Source of the DNA: Comamonadaceae bacterium
GTDB taxonomy: Bacteria > Pseudomonadota > Gammaproteobacteria > Burkholderiales > Burkholderiaceae_C
Assembly (NCBI GenBank): GCA_011391745.1
Contig: JAABPX010000002.1
Span: 1-53,480, forward strand
Length of the DNA: 53,480 nucleotides
Reading direction: 5' to 3'
The translations under genes and the position numbers were made by a program. Position 1 is the first letter of the stretch; every line of letters starts with the position of its first letter. Below are positions 9,624 to 21,000 of this stretch, piece after piece. The notes beneath the pieces are model-generated. The model was not told the origin of the DNA. It ran no database searches and saw only the letters and a list, made by a program, of their open reading frames with translations.

Positions 9624-10784
9624 ATGGATCCCAACGTCATGGTCGAAGCAAGCCTGCCGCATACCCAAGTGCTCAAGAATGCCCAACGCATCGTCGTGAA
9701 AGTGGGCTCCAGTTTGGTCACCAACGAAGGCCGTGGCTTGGATGAGCAGGCGATTGCTCAGTGGAGCGAGCAGCTGGCCGCTTTGGTGCGTCAAGGTCGC
9801 GAGCTGATCATGGTCAGCAGCGGTGCGGTGGCCGAGGGCATGAAGCGATTGGGTTGGTCTCAAAGACCCAAAGAAATCCACGAGCTCCAAGCTGCCGCAG
9901 CCGTCGGGCAAATGGGCTTGGTGCAGATGTACGAAACGAAGCTGCGCGGGTGTGGCGTGGGCAGCGCCCAAGTGCTGCTCACACACGCCGATTTGGCCGA
10001 TCGCGAACGTTACCTCAATGCCCGTTCAACCTTGTTGACCTTACTCAGCTTGGGCGTGGTGCCGGTGATCAATGAAAACGACACGGTGGTCAACGACGAA
10101 ATCAAATTTGGCGACAACGACACCTTGGGGGCTTTGGTGGCGAATTTGGTTGAGGCCGATGTGCTCATCATCCTCACCGACCAACCGGGTTTGTACAGCG
10201 AAGACCCACGCAAAAACCCCAACGCCCAGTTCATCCATGAGGCCCGTGCTGGCGATCCCGCCTTGGAGGCCATGGCCGGTGGTGCGGGTTCGGGCATCGG
10301 CAAAGGCGGCATGATCACCAAGATTCTTGCCGCCAAGCGTGCGGCCGGCTCGGGTGCCTCAACCGTGATTGCGTGGGGCCGTGAGCCCAGGGTTCTTGAG
10401 CGGCTGTGTACGGGCGAAGCCATCGGCACGTGCTTGGTGGCCCAAACCGCCAAGAGCCAGGCGCGCAAGCGTTGGATGTCGGACCACCTGCAGCTGCGTG
10501 GTGCCGTTTGGGTGGATGCTGGTGCGGTGCCCAAGCTGGTGGCCGAAGGCAAAAGCCTGCTGCCCGTGGGAATGACGGTGGTGCATGGCGAGTTTTCTCG
10601 CGGCGACGTGATCGCTGTGTGTGGGCCCGATGGACAAGAAGTGGCCCGTGGTTTGGCCAATTACGGCAGCGTCGAAGCCCGCTTGATTTGCCGCAAAAGT
10701 TCGGCCGATTTTGAGCGCCTATTGGGCTATGTGGGTGAGCCTGAGATGATTCACCGCGACAACCTGGTTTTGACCCGCGCTTGA
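9624..10784 (+). CDS. proB: Glutamate 5-kinase
   Basis: A 386-residue glutamate 5-kinase, the first step of proline synthesis. The amino-acid kinase domain begins [16 protein letters not shown] and includes [11 protein letters not shown] and [18 protein letters not shown]-terminal PUA domain (from about residue 290) follows, as in E. coli ProB. The start is uncertain between 9624 and the ATG at 9639, a difference of five residues. It is 5 bases after obgE and probably cotranscribed, as often seen in Burkholderiales. It converges on rppH. Confidence 0.94.
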   Translation: MDPNVMVEASLPHTQVLKNAQRIVVKVGSSLVTNEGRGLDEQAIAQWSEQLAALVRQGRELIMVSSGAVAEGMKRLGWSQRPKEIHELQAAAAVGQMGLVQMYETKLRGCGVGSAQVLLTHADLADRERYLNARSTLLTLLSLGVVPVINENDTVVNDEIKFGDNDTLGALVANLVEADVLIILTDQPGLYSEDPRKNPNAQFIHEARAGDPALEAMAGGAGSGIGKGGMITKILAAKRAAGSGASTVIAWGREPRVLERLCTGEAIGTCLVAQTAKSQARKRWMSDHLQLRGAVWVDAGAVPKLVAEGKSLLPVGMTVVHGEFSRGDVIAVCGPDGQEVARGLANYGSVEARLICRKSSADFERLLGYVGEPEMIHRDNLVLTRA

Positions 10785-10791
10785 GCTGTTT

Positions 10792-11406
10792 TCAGCCCTC
10801 GGCTTGGGTTTGTTCGCCGGGAGGTGTTGGGTCCGGATCGTATGTGGCACCCGGTGGCAGTTCCATGCCCAGCGGTATCGAATGCGATCGGTGCCCACGC
10901 TGAGGCTGACGCAAGAAGGGGCCGCGTTGATCGTGTCTGGGCAGGAATCGGGCCAGCTCCGTCAATGCCATTTCATAAACCCCGCGTTTGAATTCAATCA
11001 CCACGTCCAAGGGCACCCAGTAATCGTTCCAACGCCATGCGTCGAATTCGGGGTGGCTGGTGGCGCGCAAATTCAAATGCCAGTCGGGCGTTTCCAGTCG
11101 GAGCAAATACCAAATTTGCTTCTGACCTTTGTAGTGACCACGGGCATCCCGTCGGATGAACCGATCCGGCACCTCATAGCGCAACCAGTCTCGCGTGCGG
11201 GCCACGATGCTCACGTGTTCGGGCTTGAGGCCGACTTCTTCGTGCAACTCGCGGTACATCGCTTGCTCGGGGGTTTCACCCCGGTCGATGCCCCCTTGCG
11301 GGAATTGCCAGGAGTGGGAACGGATGCGCTTGCCCCAAAACACCTGGTTTTTCTGGTTGAGCAGAATGATGCCGACATTGGGCCTAAAGCCTTCTCTGTC
11401 AAGCAT
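10792..11406 (-). CDS. rppH: RNA pyrophosphohydrolase RppH
   Basis: A 204-residue NUDIX enzyme that removes pyrophosphate from 5'-triphosphorylated RNA and so triggers mRNA decay. It starts [17 protein letters not shown], and its Nudix box spans residues 38-60. I choose the ATG at 11406 because a GAGG lies 6 bases upstream. The alternative TTG four codons further up overlaps that ribosome-binding site. The C-terminal 40 residues are Pro/Arg/Gln-rich and probably disordered. It diverges from proS. Confidence 0.92.
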   Translation of the reverse strand: MLDREGFRPNVGIILLNQKNQVFWGKRIRSHSWQFPQGGIDRGETPEQAMYRELHEEVGLKPEHVSIVARTRDWLRYEVPDRFIRRDARGHYKGQKQIWYLLRLETPDWHLNLRATSHPEFDAWRWNDYWVPLDVVIEFKRGVYEMALTELARFLPRHDQRGPFLRQPQRGHRSHSIPLGMELPPGATYDPDPTPPGEQTQAEG

Positions 11407-11495
11407 AATCAACCTCAAATTTTTAAACTGTGTTCATTATGCATGCGTTGTGTGCGCTTGCGCCATGGGCACGATGACCCCGATCGATCCCCGAC
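11407..11495. promoter_or_regulatory. Divergent rppH-proS promoter region
   Basis: An 89-base A+T-richer spacer between two divergent genes should hold both promoters. A -10-like CATTAT and the TTTAAA run around 11420-11440 are candidates, but no clean -35/-10 pair stands out. Confidence 0.35.
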
Positions 11496-13247
11496 ATGAA
11501 AGCATCCCATTTTTTGATATCCACCCTGCGTGAAGCCCCAGCCGATGCTGAGGTGGTGAGTCACCAACTCATGACCCGTGCGGGCATGATCAAGAAACTC
11601 GGCGCGGGCATCTACAACGTCATGCCCATGGGCTTGCGTGTGATTCGCAAGGTTGAGGCCATCGTGCGTGAAGAAATGAACCGTGCGGGGGCCATCGAGA
11701 TGACCATGCCGGTGGTGCAACCCGCTGAGTTGTGGCACGAGACGGGCCGATTTGACAAAATGGGCCCCGAGTTGCTGCGCATTCAAGACCGCCATGGTCG
11801 CGACTTCGTGGTGCAACCCACCAGCGAAGAGGTGGTCACCGATGTGGCGCGGCAAGAATTCCGCAGTCACAAACAACTGCCCAAAAACCTCTACCAGATC
11901 CAGACCAAATTCCGCGATGAACGCCGTCCGCGTTTTGGCCTGATGCGTGGGCGCGAATTCATCATGAAGGACGCCTACAGTTTCGACAAAGACCAAGCCA
12001 GTGCCAAAGCCAGTTACCAAAACATGGCGCAGGCCTACCGCAAGATTTTCGATCGTTTTGGGCTGCGTTACCGGGCTGTGGCGGCCGACAGTGGGGCCAT
12101 TGGCGGTGACTTGTCCGAAGAGTTTCAGGTGATCGCGGCCACGGGTGAAGACGCCATCGTCTATTGCCCGAACAGCAGTTACGCAGCCAATATCGAAAAG
12201 GCCGAGGCTTTGCCACCCACCGCCCCGCGTGGCCCGGTCAGTCAAACCATGGCCAAGACACCCACACCCGGCAAGAGCACCTGTGAAGACGTGGCGGCTT
12301 TGCTGAGCGTGCCACTGTCGACCACAGTCAAGTCCTTGGTGCTGGCCACGGACGAACTCGCCGAAGACGGCACCGTTAAAAAAAGCACCGTCTGGTTGCT
12401 GCTGCTGCGCGGCGATCACGACATGAACGAAGTCAAGGTGGGCAAGCTGCCGGGCATGGAGGGCGGCTTTCGTTTCGCCACTTTGATCGAGATCGACGAA
12501 CACTTCGGCTGCAAGCCAGGTTACCTGGGCCCTGTGAACCTGAAAAAACCGCTCAGGTTGGTGGCCGATCGCGAAGTCGCGGTGATGAGCAACTGGATTT
12601 GCGGTGCCAACGAGGTGGATTTCCACATGACCGGCGTGAACTGGGGACGCGACCTGCCTGAGCCAGATCTTGTGGTCGATATCCGCAACGTGGTTGTGGG
12701 TGACGCTTCACCCGATGGGCAAGGCGAGTTGGCGATTGAACGTGGCATTGAAATTGGCCACGTGTTCTACCTGGGCACCAAATACGCCAAAGCCATGAAC
12801 GCCACCTTCTTGGGTGAAGACGGCAAACCCCAATTCATGGAAATGGGCTGCTACGGCATTGGCATCACCCGCTTGCCCGCTGCCGCCATCGAGCAAAACC
12901 ATGACGAGCGCGGCATCATCTGGCCCGACGCGATTGCGCCCTTCACTGTGGTGATTTGCCCAGTCAACATGGACCGCAGCGAAGCGGTGAAAGCCGAGGC
13001 CCATCGCTTGTACCAAGCGTTGTTGGACGCGGGCGTGGATGTGATTCTGGACGACCGGGGCGAGCGCCCTGGGGCCATGTTCGCCGATTGGGAACTCATC
13101 GGCGTGCCGCACCGCGTGACGGTGGGCGAGCGAGCGCTCAAAGACGCTGAGGTCGAGTATCAGCACCGCCGCGACACCGAGGCCCGTCGATTGGCCTTGG
13201 ATGAGGTGGTGCCGTACCTGACGGCCGCCCTCAAGCCTGTGCGCTGA
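11496..13247 (+). CDS. proS: Prolyl-tRNA synthetase (bacterial type with insertion domain)
   Basis: A 583-residue class II prolyl-tRNA synthetase. The start [19 protein letters not shown] is typical. Class II motif 2 lies in [18 protein letters not shown] large editing (INS/YbaK-like) domain is inserted at about residues 225-385. Motif 3 lies in [11 protein letters not shown], and a C-terminal anticodon-binding domain follows. The enzyme charges tRNA-Pro and clears misacylated Ala-tRNA-Pro. Its last 17 bases overlap the end of convergent grxD. Confidence 0.96.
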   Translation: MKASHFLISTLREAPADAEVVSHQLMTRAGMIKKLGAGIYNVMPMGLRVIRKVEAIVREEMNRAGAIEMTMPVVQPAELWHETGRFDKMGPELLRIQDRHGRDFVVQPTSEEVVTDVARQEFRSHKQLPKNLYQIQTKFRDERRPRFGLMRGREFIMKDAYSFDKDQASAKASYQNMAQAYRKIFDRFGLRYRAVAADSGAIGGDLSEEFQVIAATGEDAIVYCPNSSYAANIEKAEALPPTAPRGPVSQTMAKTPTPGKSTCEDVAALLSVPLSTTVKSLVLATDELAEDGTVKKSTVWLLLLRGDHDMNEVKVGKLPGMEGGFRFATLIEIDEHFGCKPGYLGPVNLKKPLRLVADREVAVMSNWICGANEVDFHMTGVNWGRDLPEPDLVVDIRNVVVGDASPDGQGELAIERGIEIGHVFYLGTKYAKAMNATFLGEDGKPQFMEMGCYGIGITRLPAAAIEQNHDERGIIWPDAIAPFTVVICPVNMDRSEAVKAEAHRLYQALLDAGVDVILDDRGERPGAMFADWELIGVPHRVTVGERALKDAEVEYQHRRDTEARRLALDEVVPYLTAALKPVR

Positions 13248-13554
13248 TGACCTGTTTGAGTTCGCCGGACTCGTACATTTCCATCATGATGTCCGAGCCG
13301 CCGATGAACTCGCCCTTGACGTAGAGCTGGGGGATGGTGGGCCAGTTGCTGTAGTCCTTGATGCCTTGGCGAATGGCGTCGTCTTCCAGCACATTGACCG
13401 TTTTCACGGTTTTGGTGTCCACGCCACAAGCTTTCAAAATTTGAATGGCACGGCCCGAAAAGCCGCACATGGGAAAGCTGGCGCTGCCCTTCATGAACAG
13501 CACGATGTCGTTGGATTTGACCAGTTGGTCGATTTGTTGTTGTGTGTCGCTCAT
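13231..13554 (-). CDS. grxD: Monothiol CGFS glutaredoxin Grx4
   Basis: A 107-residue monothiol glutaredoxin with the CGFS active site (C30 in [10 protein letters not shown]) and the [16 protein letters not shown] glutathione-binding segment. The family carries a bridging [2Fe-2S] cluster and delivers it to targets. I use the ATG at 13554, the standard family start; the upstream in-frame extension to 13662 is unlike any glutaredoxin and overlaps prmC. The gene follows prmC-prfA-hemA on the minus strand and overlaps the 3' end of proS by 17 bases. Confidence 0.94.
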   Translation of the reverse strand: MSDTQQQIDQLVKSNDIVLFMKGSASFPMCGFSGRAIQILKACGVDTKTVKTVNVLEDDAIRQGIKDYSNWPTIPQLYVKGEFIGGSDIMMEMYESGELKQVISAQA

Positions 13555-13612
13555 GGTTAGACGTCCTTTCAAAATCAATCGTTTGGCCAGCGGTGCTGGG
13601 CAGTGGGCGCGA

Positions 13613-14488
13613 TTATGACGCGTTGGGCCAACGCCCGCCGCTGCAGCGTTCGATGCCCGCAAGGTCTTTGCGGCTGTTGACCTTGGTGAACCCGGCTTGG
13701 GTCAGCAACACCCGCACGGCTTGGGCTTGGTCATGCCCGTGTTCGAGCAGCAGCCAAGCACCCGCGTTGAGGTGCGCGGGGGCTTGCCCAATGAGGCTGC
13801 GCAGGTCGTCCAAGCCATCGACGCCCGCAGCCAAGGCCGAGAGGGGCTCGTGGCGCAAGGCGATCAAATGGGGGTCGCCTTCGGCGATGTAGGGCGGGTT
13901 GCTCACGATGAGATCAAAGCGTTCGCCTGGTAAGGCCGCCAACCAAGGCCCATGGGCCCAGCGCAGCCGCACACCCAATCGTTGGGCGTTGGCTTTGGCC
14001 ACACCCAAAGCGTCGGCGCTCTGGTCGGTGGCGGTGATGGACCATTGGGGGCGTTCGTGGCACAGGGCCAAGGCGATGGCCCCGCTGCCAGTGCCCAAGT
14101 CGCAGCAGCGAAAATCGGCTTGGTCGGGTGCGGTCTCCAGCGCCCATTGAACCAAGGTTTCGGTGTCGGGGCGGGGCACCAGCACGGACGGGCCCACGTG
14201 CAGTGTCAAACCATAAAACGCCTGCTCACCCACGATGTACGCCACAGGCTCACCGCCTAGGCGGCGATGCAGCGCGGCTTGCCAACGTGCCGCCGCTGTC
14301 TCGGGCAACACCGCGTCGTCGTGGGCCAGCAGCCAGGCGCGGTCGTGTGGGTGACGGCCAAGCGCCCACATCAACAACACTTGCGCGTCCACCCGCGCCA
14401 AGCCCTGCGCGTGGGCGGTTTGCAGGCAATGGGCCAAGGTGTCAGCCAACGTGCGCTTGCTCCAAGTCCTGTAAGCGCTGGGCGCCAT
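13613..14488 (-). CDS. prmC: Release factor glutamine methyltransferase PrmC
   Basis: Up to 291 residues. PrmC methylates the glutamine of the GGQ motif of release factors, here presumably RF1 encoded just upstream. The SAM-binding motif [11 protein letters not shown] lies near residues 130-140 and the catalytic NPPY at 197-200. The start is unclear: the ATG at 14488 overlaps prfA by 47 bases and lacks a ribosome-binding site. A TTG at 14449, overlapping the prfA stop and preceded by GGAG, would give 278 residues and is at least as likely. Confidence 0.92.
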   Translation of the reverse strand: MAPSAYRTWSKRTLADTLAHCLQTAHAQGLARVDAQVLLMWALGRHPHDRAWLLAHDDAVLPETAAARWQAALHRRLGGEPVAYIVGEQAFYGLTLHVGPSVLVPRPDTETLVQWALETAPDQADFRCCDLGTGSGAIALALCHERPQWSITATDQSADALGVAKANAQRLGVRLRWAHGPWLAALPGERFDLIVSNPPYIAEGDPHLIALRHEPLSALAAGVDGLDDLRSLIGQAPAHLNAGAWLLLEHGHDQAQAVRVLLTQAGFTKVNSRKDLAGIERCSGGRWPNAS

Positions 14489-15542
14489 GGGCCACGTGCA
14501 AAGCGTGAATCACGTCTTCCAAATCGCCTTCCATGATGGACAACAGTTTGTACAAGGTCAGGTTGATGCGGTGATCGGTCAAGCGGCCCTGCGCGAAGTT
14601 GTAGGTGCGGATGCGGTCGCTGCGGTCGCCGCTGCCGATCAAACCCTTGCGGGTGGCGGCCTCTTGTGCCATGCGTTCGTTGCGCTCTTTGTCGTTCAGG
14701 CGTGCGGCGAGCACCTGCAAGGCCCGCGCTTTGTTGCTGTGTTGTGAACGTCCGTCTTGGCATTCGGCGGTCAAACCGGTGGGCAGGTGGGTGACGCGCA
14801 CGGCCGAATCGGTTTTGTTGATGTGCTGGCCGCCCGCGCCGCTGGCGCGAAAGGTGTCGATGCGCAACTCCGAGGGGTTGAGTGCAATGGCTTGGGTTTC
14901 GTCGGCTTCGGGCATGACCGCCACCGTGGCCGCGCTGGTGTGTATACGGCCTTGGGTTTCCGTCACGGGCACGCGTTGCACGCGGTGACCGCCCGACTCA
15001 AAACGCAAGCGCCCGTACACCGCATCGTCGGGGCCGCGTCCCGCCACACGCAACACCACCTCTTTGTAGCCCCCGAGTTCGGCAGGCGACTCGCTCACCA
15101 CCTCGACCTCCCAGCCTTTGCGCTCGGCGTGGCGGGAATACATGCGTGCCAAATCCCCAGCGAACAAAGCCGATTCGTCGCCGCCAGTGCCCGCGCGGAT
15201 TTCAATGAAGGCGTTGCGCTCGTCGTCGGGGTCGCGCGGCAAGATCAGCCATTCCAAGTGTTCGTTGAGTTGGGTTAGTTCGCGCTCGCAGGCCGTGAGT
15301 TCCTCGCGTGCCAAGTCCGCCATGTCGGGATCGAGCAGCAGGGCTTGTGCGCTGAATTGGTCGGCTTCGCGTTGCTCAAAACGCACGTAGGCGTCCACCC
15401 GTTCCCGGGTCTGGGCGTGCTCTCGGCTGAGCAGGCGAAAACGCCCCATGTCCTGCACCACGTCGGGTGCACTGAGCAAAGCGTCGAGCTCTTGCAAGCG
15501 CACACGCTGGCGCAACAGGGTCTCTCGAACAAACGGCTTCAT
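14442..15542 (-). CDS. prfA: Peptide chain release factor 1
   Basis: A 366-residue class I release factor recognising UAA and UAG. The GGQ catalytic loop appears as [16 protein letters not shown] near residue 234. The stop-codon recognition region is near 185-200 ([15 protein letters not shown]). N-terminal helices precede the PCRF domain. It lies 11 bases after hemA and overlaps prmC, the enzyme that modifies it. The hemA-prfA-prmC order is widespread in proteobacteria. Confidence 0.96.
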   Translation of the reverse strand: MKPFVRETLLRQRVRLQELDALLSAPDVVQDMGRFRLLSREHAQTRERVDAYVRFEQREADQFSAQALLLDPDMADLAREELTACERELTQLNEHLEWLILPRDPDDERNAFIEIRAGTGGDESALFAGDLARMYSRHAERKGWEVEVVSESPAELGGYKEVVLRVAGRGPDDAVYGRLRFESGGHRVQRVPVTETQGRIHTSAATVAVMPEADETQAIALNPSELRIDTFRASGAGGQHINKTDSAVRVTHLPTGLTAECQDGRSQHSNKARALQVLAARLNDKERNERMAQEAATRKGLIGSGDRSDRIRTYNFAQGRLTDHRINLTLYKLLSIMEGDLEDVIHALHVAHGAQRLQDLEQAHVG

Positions 15543-15553
15543 GGCGAACGGGG

Positions 15554-16834
15554 TCAGCCGGCGTCGCGGGTGCCGCGCAGGTAGAGGCGGGAAATCCAGC
15601 GCACCTTGTCCTCGCGCTCCCCAACACCACCGGTGTGTAACTCGGCCAAGGTGCCGTGCAACATCTTTTGCGTCACACCTTTGGACAGGGCTTGCAACAC
15701 ATCGTCGATGGGCTCACCCTTGGCCAAGCGTTTGCGGGCACGAACCAGTTCAGCTTCACGCCAGCGTTCGGTTTGTTCGTGGATGTGTTGAATCAAGCCG
15801 ACCACGCCGTGATCGGGGTCGCGTTGGTCGAGCCAGTGCATAAAGCTTTGAACGCCCGCATCAATGATGACCTCGGCTTGAGCCACGGCCGCTTGCCGAT
15901 GGGCCATGCCGCTTTGCACCACACTGGCCAAGTCGTCAACCGTGTAAAGATAGACATCGTCAAGGGATTGAACCTCGGCCTCAATGTCGCGCGGCACGGC
16001 CAAATCAACCATGAACATGGGCCGATGGCGGCGCTTTTTTAGGGCGCGTTCAACCGCGCCCAAGCCGATGATGGGCAAGGTGCTGGCGGTGCAACTGATC
16101 ACCGCGTCGAATTCGTGCATGCGGTCGGGGACATCGGCCAAACGAATCACCTCGGCACCAAAGCGCTCCGCGAGTTGTTGTCCGCGCTCCAGTGTGCGGT
16201 TGGCGATGGCCATGCCCTTGGGGTTTTTGGCCGCGAAATGCGTCACCGCCAGCTCAATCATCTCGCCCGCACCAACAAACAGCACACGGATGTCACGCAA
16301 GTCTTCAAAAAGTTGACTCGCCAACCGAACGGCGGCGGCCGTCATGCTGATGGAGTGGGCACCAATATCGGTTGCGCTGCGCACTTCCTTGGCCACAGCG
16401 AAGGTGCGTTGAAACAGTTGGTGCAGGGTGCTGCCCAGGGCACCGGCGTCCTCGGCGGCGCGCACCGCATCTTTGAGTTGACCCAAAATTTGTGCTTCGC
16501 CCAACACCATACTGTCCAAGCCACTGGCCACACGAAAGGCGTGTCGCGCCACGGCGGCATCGTGCAGCACATAGGCGTGCTGGCGCAGGTCTTGAGGTGG
16601 AACACCGCCAGTGGCCGCCAACCAATTCAGGCTGTCTTGCAAGGCGGATTCGCCGCCCACGCCATAAAGCTCTGTGCGGTTGCAGGTGGAGAGCAAGGTG
16701 ACCTCCGGTGATTGCGCCACCGACTGGCGCAATCGCAGCAACGTGGGCGGCACTTGGTCAATCGCAAATGCAAACCGGCCCCTCAAATCGAGGGGTGCGG
16801 TGTGGTGGTTGATGCCCAAAGCCCAGACGGTCAT
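15554..16834 (-). CDS. hemA: Glutamyl-tRNA reductase
   Basis: A 426-residue glutamyl-tRNA reductase, the first committed enzyme of C5-pathway tetrapyrrole synthesis. It starts [15 protein letters not shown]. The nucleophilic cysteine is C51 in LLSTCNRTE. The NADPH-binding domain begins near residue 180 ([14 protein letters not shown]), and a C-terminal dimerisation helix follows. First gene of hemA-prfA-prmC-grxD. A TATAAT on the minus strand ends only 7 bases before the ATG. Confidence 0.96.
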   Translation of the reverse strand: MTVWALGINHHTAPLDLRGRFAFAIDQVPPTLLRLRQSVAQSPEVTLLSTCNRTELYGVGGESALQDSLNWLAATGGVPPQDLRQHAYVLHDAAVARHAFRVASGLDSMVLGEAQILGQLKDAVRAAEDAGALGSTLHQLFQRTFAVAKEVRSATDIGAHSISMTAAAVRLASQLFEDLRDIRVLFVGAGEMIELAVTHFAAKNPKGMAIANRTLERGQQLAERFGAEVIRLADVPDRMHEFDAVISCTASTLPIIGLGAVERALKKRRHRPMFMVDLAVPRDIEAEVQSLDDVYLYTVDDLASVVQSGMAHRQAAVAQAEVIIDAGVQSFMHWLDQRDPDHGVVGLIQHIHEQTERWREAELVRARKRLAKGEPIDDVLQALSKGVTQKMLHGTLAELHTGGVGEREDKVRWISRLYLRGTRDAG

Positions 16835-16883
16835 GTCTCAGATTATAAAATTTGACCATTTCACACTGTGCGGGCCTCGAACC

Positions 16884-17147
16884 ATGACCTTCTTCGGATT
16901 TTTCTTTCACTTGCTGGGCTTTGCAGCACCGGCTTTGGTGGTGGCGGGGGTGTTGTGGCTGGCATTGCGCCGTGGCCGAGTGCGTGCGGGGTGGTCGTCG
17001 GCGCGGCAATACCGCGCGTTGGCCTTGTTGGGTTTGGTGGTCTTGGCTGCGGGTTGGGTTCTGACGGGAGCAGACGGCAGCATGGCGACTTACGCGGCCT
17101 TGGTGTTGGGACAGGGTGGTTTGGCCGCGTGGTTGCGTCAGCCTTGA
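16884..17147 (+). CDS. Small membrane protein of unknown function
   Basis: An 87-residue protein starting MTFFGFFFHLLGFAAPALVV. It has three hydrophobic stretches, near residues 8-28, 44-63 and 68-84, with a basic loop (RRGRVRAGWSSARQYR) between the first two. This suggests an inner-membrane protein. The ATG at 16884 is preferred because the in-frame extension upstream overlaps the start of divergent hemA. No family is recognised. An A+T-rich stretch with TATAAA at 16844-16849 lies upstream. Confidence 0.6.
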   Translation: MTFFGFFFHLLGFAAPALVVAGVLWLALRRGRVRAGWSSARQYRALALLGLVVLAAGWVLTGADGSMATYAALVLGQGGLAAWLRQP

Positions 17148-17165
17148 GCCCTTGGGTGGGGGATC

Positions 17166-17882
17166 TCAGAAGCGCCAGCCGATTTTGGCACTGTAAGACG
17201 GGACATCACCGGTTTTGTCGTATTCCAAATTCACGTTGACCAGCAGCAGGTTGGTGCCAAGGCCCACAAAGGTTTTGCCCAAGGTCACGGATTCGCTCAG
17301 TGCCCCGGCACGGCCTTTGGCACGAACCACCCCAACACCCGCGTAGGGGGTAAAAAGTGCAAAACCTTTGGACACCAAGAGGTCCATGCCCTGGGTTTTA
17401 AGGGTGTAGTTTTGAATGCCCTTGAGTTCGGTGGCGTTGACGCGCAAGGCCAGTGCCGGGCTGAGGGTGCTGCCTTCAAGCAGCGCGTAACGCAATTCCA
17501 CCCCCCGTTGGTCAATGCCATTGGGTTCGGCTTGGCTGTCCATGCCTTGGCTGATGAAAGCCCCAATGTCCCAACCGCCAGGCAGGCCTTTGTGGGCGTT
17601 GAGCGAAGCCCAGTACATGGAGCGGCGCAAGCCAACGGTGCCATGGGCGTAGCGATCGGTTTGCTGCAAATGCGCTTGGGACACCGAAAAGCCCAAATCA
17701 AAACCCGTCAACCCTTGCGCTTCGGCGGGCACTTGGCCTCGGTGGCTGGCCATGGCGCCGGTGTCTTCGACCAAGGCCTTAAAGGCCAAGGCATCGCTGA
17801 GTTGCGAGGCATTGACCGACTGGGCTTGGGCCGACGCGGTGGCCCAAGCGATGGCGAAAATCGCTGTGAATTTGTACAACAT
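17166..17882 (-). CDS. Small outer-membrane beta-barrel-like protein
   Basis: A 238-residue exported protein. A signal peptide (MLYKFTAIFAIAWATASAQA) ends near residue 20. The rest alternates polar and hydrophobic residues in Gly-rich strands and finishes KIGWRF. A terminal phenylalanine is the usual signal for outer-membrane insertion by BAM. The start at 17882 is supported by GGAG five bases upstream. The conserved C-terminal half (PYAGVGVVRAKG, FVGLGTNLLLVNVNLEYD) looks like an OmpW/OmpX-size barrel, but no exact family is assigned. It diverges from the FAD/Fe-S gene. Confidence 0.75.
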   Translation of the reverse strand: MLYKFTAIFAIAWATASAQAQSVNASQLSDALAFKALVEDTGAMASHRGQVPAEAQGLTGFDLGFSVSQAHLQQTDRYAHGTVGLRRSMYWASLNAHKGLPGGWDIGAFISQGMDSQAEPNGIDQRGVELRYALLEGSTLSPALALRVNATELKGIQNYTLKTQGMDLLVSKGFALFTPYAGVGVVRAKGRAGALSESVTLGKTFVGLGTNLLLVNVNLEYDKTGDVPSYSAKIGWRF

Positions 17883-18046
17883 GAACACTCCAAAAGCGCA
17901 CCCACATGGGTGCATGGCTGAGTGACAAAGAAGTATAGCCCCGCCTTCGTGCAGGCAGTAGGGCCATTGCCGCCGCCCATTGGGCCAATAGGCGCTTGCG
18001 GTACCATCATCGGTCCCAGTTTGTCTGCTGGACATTGCCCCAACCC
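17883..18046. promoter_or_regulatory. Divergent promoter region with a small inverted repeat
   Basis: A 164-base spacer between the barrel gene and the FAD/Fe-S gene. On the minus strand TATACT near 17932-17937 is a candidate -10. GCACCC-ACAT-GGGTGC (17898-17913) is a 6-bp inverted repeat in the leader of the barrel gene. Confidence 0.4.
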
Positions 18047-21000
18047 ATGAACGCTTCGACCCCCTTGAATTTGCTCTTGGCTCAAGCCGAGGATGCGCCA
18101 CGTTTGCGCGAAATTCCTTATAACTACACCTCGTTTTCTGATCGAGAAATTGTCTTGCGTTTGTTGGGCGCGCCTGCGTGGTCCTTGTTGGACCAGTTGC
18201 GTGGCGAGCGCCGCACGGGCCGTTCCGCACGCATGCTTTATGAGGTCTTGGGGGACATCTGGGTTGTTCAGCGCAATCCGTATCTCCAAGACGATTTGCT
18301 GCAAACCCCCAAACGCCGCCAACAACTGGTGGAGGCCCTGCGCCACCGTTTGGCCGAGGTTCAAAAACGCCGCACCCCCGATGCCGACGCGCAACGCGAT
18401 GCTGCGGTGGGCGAATTGTTGCTGGCCGCCCATGCAGCGGTCGAGCGTTTTGCCGTGGGTTTTGAGGACATGGCCCGTTTGCGCCAACAAGCGCAAAAGG
18501 TGTTGCGCAAACTCACCGCCAGCGACAACATCAAATTCGATGGTTTGTCTCGGGTCAGTCACGTGACCGATGCCACCGACTGGCGTGTGGAGTACCCGTT
18601 TGTGGTCCTCACGCCCGACACCGAGGCCGAAATGGCTTTGTTGGTCAAGGGCTGCGTTGAATTGGGTTTGACCATCATCCCACGGGGTGGCGGCACCGGT
18701 TACACGGGCGGCGCGATTCCGCTGACCTGGAAGAGCGTGGTGATCAACACCGAAAAGCTCGAAGCCATGACCGAAGTCGAGCACGTTCAAGCGCCGGGTC
18801 ACGACAAGCCCTTGCCCACCATCTGGACTGAGGCTGGTGTGGTCACGCAGCGCGTGGCCGATGCCGCCGAGCGCGCGGGCTTTGTGTTTGCGGTGGACCC
18901 CACCAGCGCCGAAGCGTCGTGTGTGGGCGGCAACATCGCCATGAACGCGGGCGGTAAAAAAGCCGTTTTGTGGGGCACGGCTTTGGACAATTTGTTGAGT
19001 TGGCGCATGGTCACGCCCCAGGCCGAATGGCTGGAGGTGATGCGCACCGACCACAACTTGGGCAAGATCCACGACGCCCCGGTGGCCACGTTCGAACTGC
19101 GTTATTTCGCTGCCGATGGCAAAACGCCTCTGCGCACCGAGCAGTTGGTGATTCCCGGTAAGACCTTTCGCAAAGAAGGTTTGGGCAAGGACGTGACCGA
19201 CAAGTTTTTGAGCGGTCTGCCCGGCATCCAAAAAGAAGGCTGTGATGGCCTCATCACCAGCGCGCGCTGGGTGGTTCACCGCATGCCGGCGCATGTGCGC
19301 ACGGTGTGCTTGGAGTTTTTTGGCAATCCCAAAGACGGCGTGCCGTCCATCGTGGACATCAAGGACTTCATGTTTGCCGAACAAACCCGCACAGGCACGC
19401 TGCTGGCCGGTTTGGAGCATTTGGATGACCGCTACCTAAAGGCCGTGGGCTATTCCACCAAAAGCAAAAAAGGCAATGGTGGATTGCCCAAGATGGTGCT
19501 CATTGGCGACATCGTGGGTGACGACGAAGACGCGGTGGCCCGAGCCACCAGCGAGGTCATCCGCTTAGCCAACGGTCGCAGTGGCGAAGGTTTTGTGGCC
19601 ATCAGCCCGGAGGCGCGAAAAAAATTCTGGCTCGACCGCAAACGCACCGCCGCCATCAGCAAACACACCAACGCCTTCAAGGTCAACGAGGATGTTGTCA
19701 TCCCCTTGCCCCGCATGGGCGAGTACACCTTGGGCATTGAGCGCATCAACATCGAGTTGAGCTTGCGCAACAAACTCAAGCTGTGCGATGCGTTGGAATC
19801 GTTTTTTGCCAAAGGCCAATTGCCTTTGGGCAAAGCCGACGATGCCAACGACATCCCCAGCGCCGAGTGGCTCGAAGACCGGGTTCAACAGGCGCTGGTT
19901 TTGGTTCGGGAGGTCCGTGCCTTGTGGGCGGGATGGCTGGCCAATGTGGAAACGCACTTCCCCGAGTTGCAAGACCACACCTTGCGCGCCAGTTGGAAAA
20001 CACAAATTCGTCAGCCGCTGCAGCAAATCTTCAGCGGCGTGGCGTTTGACCCCATCTTGGCGGAGTGCAACGCGTTGCACAAACGCGTGCTCAAGAGCCG
20101 TGTCTGGGTGGCCCTGCACATGCACGCCGGTGACGGCAATGTGCACACCAACATCCCCGTCAACAGCGATGACTACGAAATGCTGCAAACCGCGCATGAA
20201 GCGGTGGCGCGCATCATGGTGTTGGCACGCAGTCTGGACGGCGTGATTTCCGGCGAGCACGGCATTGGCATCACCAAGCTGGAATTTCTCACCGACGAAG
20301 AGTTGCAACCGTTTGCCGATTACAAGGCCAAGGTGGACCCTGAGGGCCGCTTCAACAAAGGCAAGCTCTTGCGTGGCACGGGTCACCAACATCTGTTTGA
20401 TCGCGACGCTTCTTTGCGCAGCGCCGACCTGAGCAACGCCTACACGCCCAGCTTTGGCCTGATGGGGCACGAGTCGTTGATCATGCAACAAAGCGACATC
20501 GGTGCCATCGCCACCAGCGTCAAGGATTGCTTGCGTTGCGGCAAGTGCAAGCCGGTGTGCGCCACCCATGTGCCGCGCGCCAATTTGCTCTACAGCCCTC
20601 GCAACAAGATCTTGGCCACCTCCTTGTTGGTGGAGGCCTTTTTGTACGAAGAGCAAACCCGCCGTGGCATCTCGATCAAGCACTGGCAGGAATTCGAAGA
20701 CGTGGCCGACCACTGCACGGTGTGTCACAAATGTTTGTCTCCGTGCCCGGTCAACATCGACTTTGGCGAGGTGTCCATGAACATGCGCAACCTCTTGCGC
20801 AAAATGGGCCAGAAGAGCTTCCGCCCCGGTAATGCTGCGGCCATGTTGATGCTCAACGCCACCAACCCCGAAACCATTCAATTGGTGCGGGGTTTGATGG
20901 TCGGCGTGGGCATGCGCGCTCAGCGCTGGGCGGTGGACCTGTTTAAGGCTTGGGGCCGCAAACAAACCTCGGCACCACCCGCTTCGCTGGGCACCGCGCC

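Noticed and set aside
13555..13662. N-terminal extension of grxD
   Set aside because: It overlaps prmC and is unlike glutaredoxins; the standard start MSDTQQQI lies at 13554.
17708..19420. Minus-strand open frame (570 codons) across the barrel gene and the FAD gene start
   Set aside because: It overlaps two better-supported genes and has no domain or ribosome-binding site.
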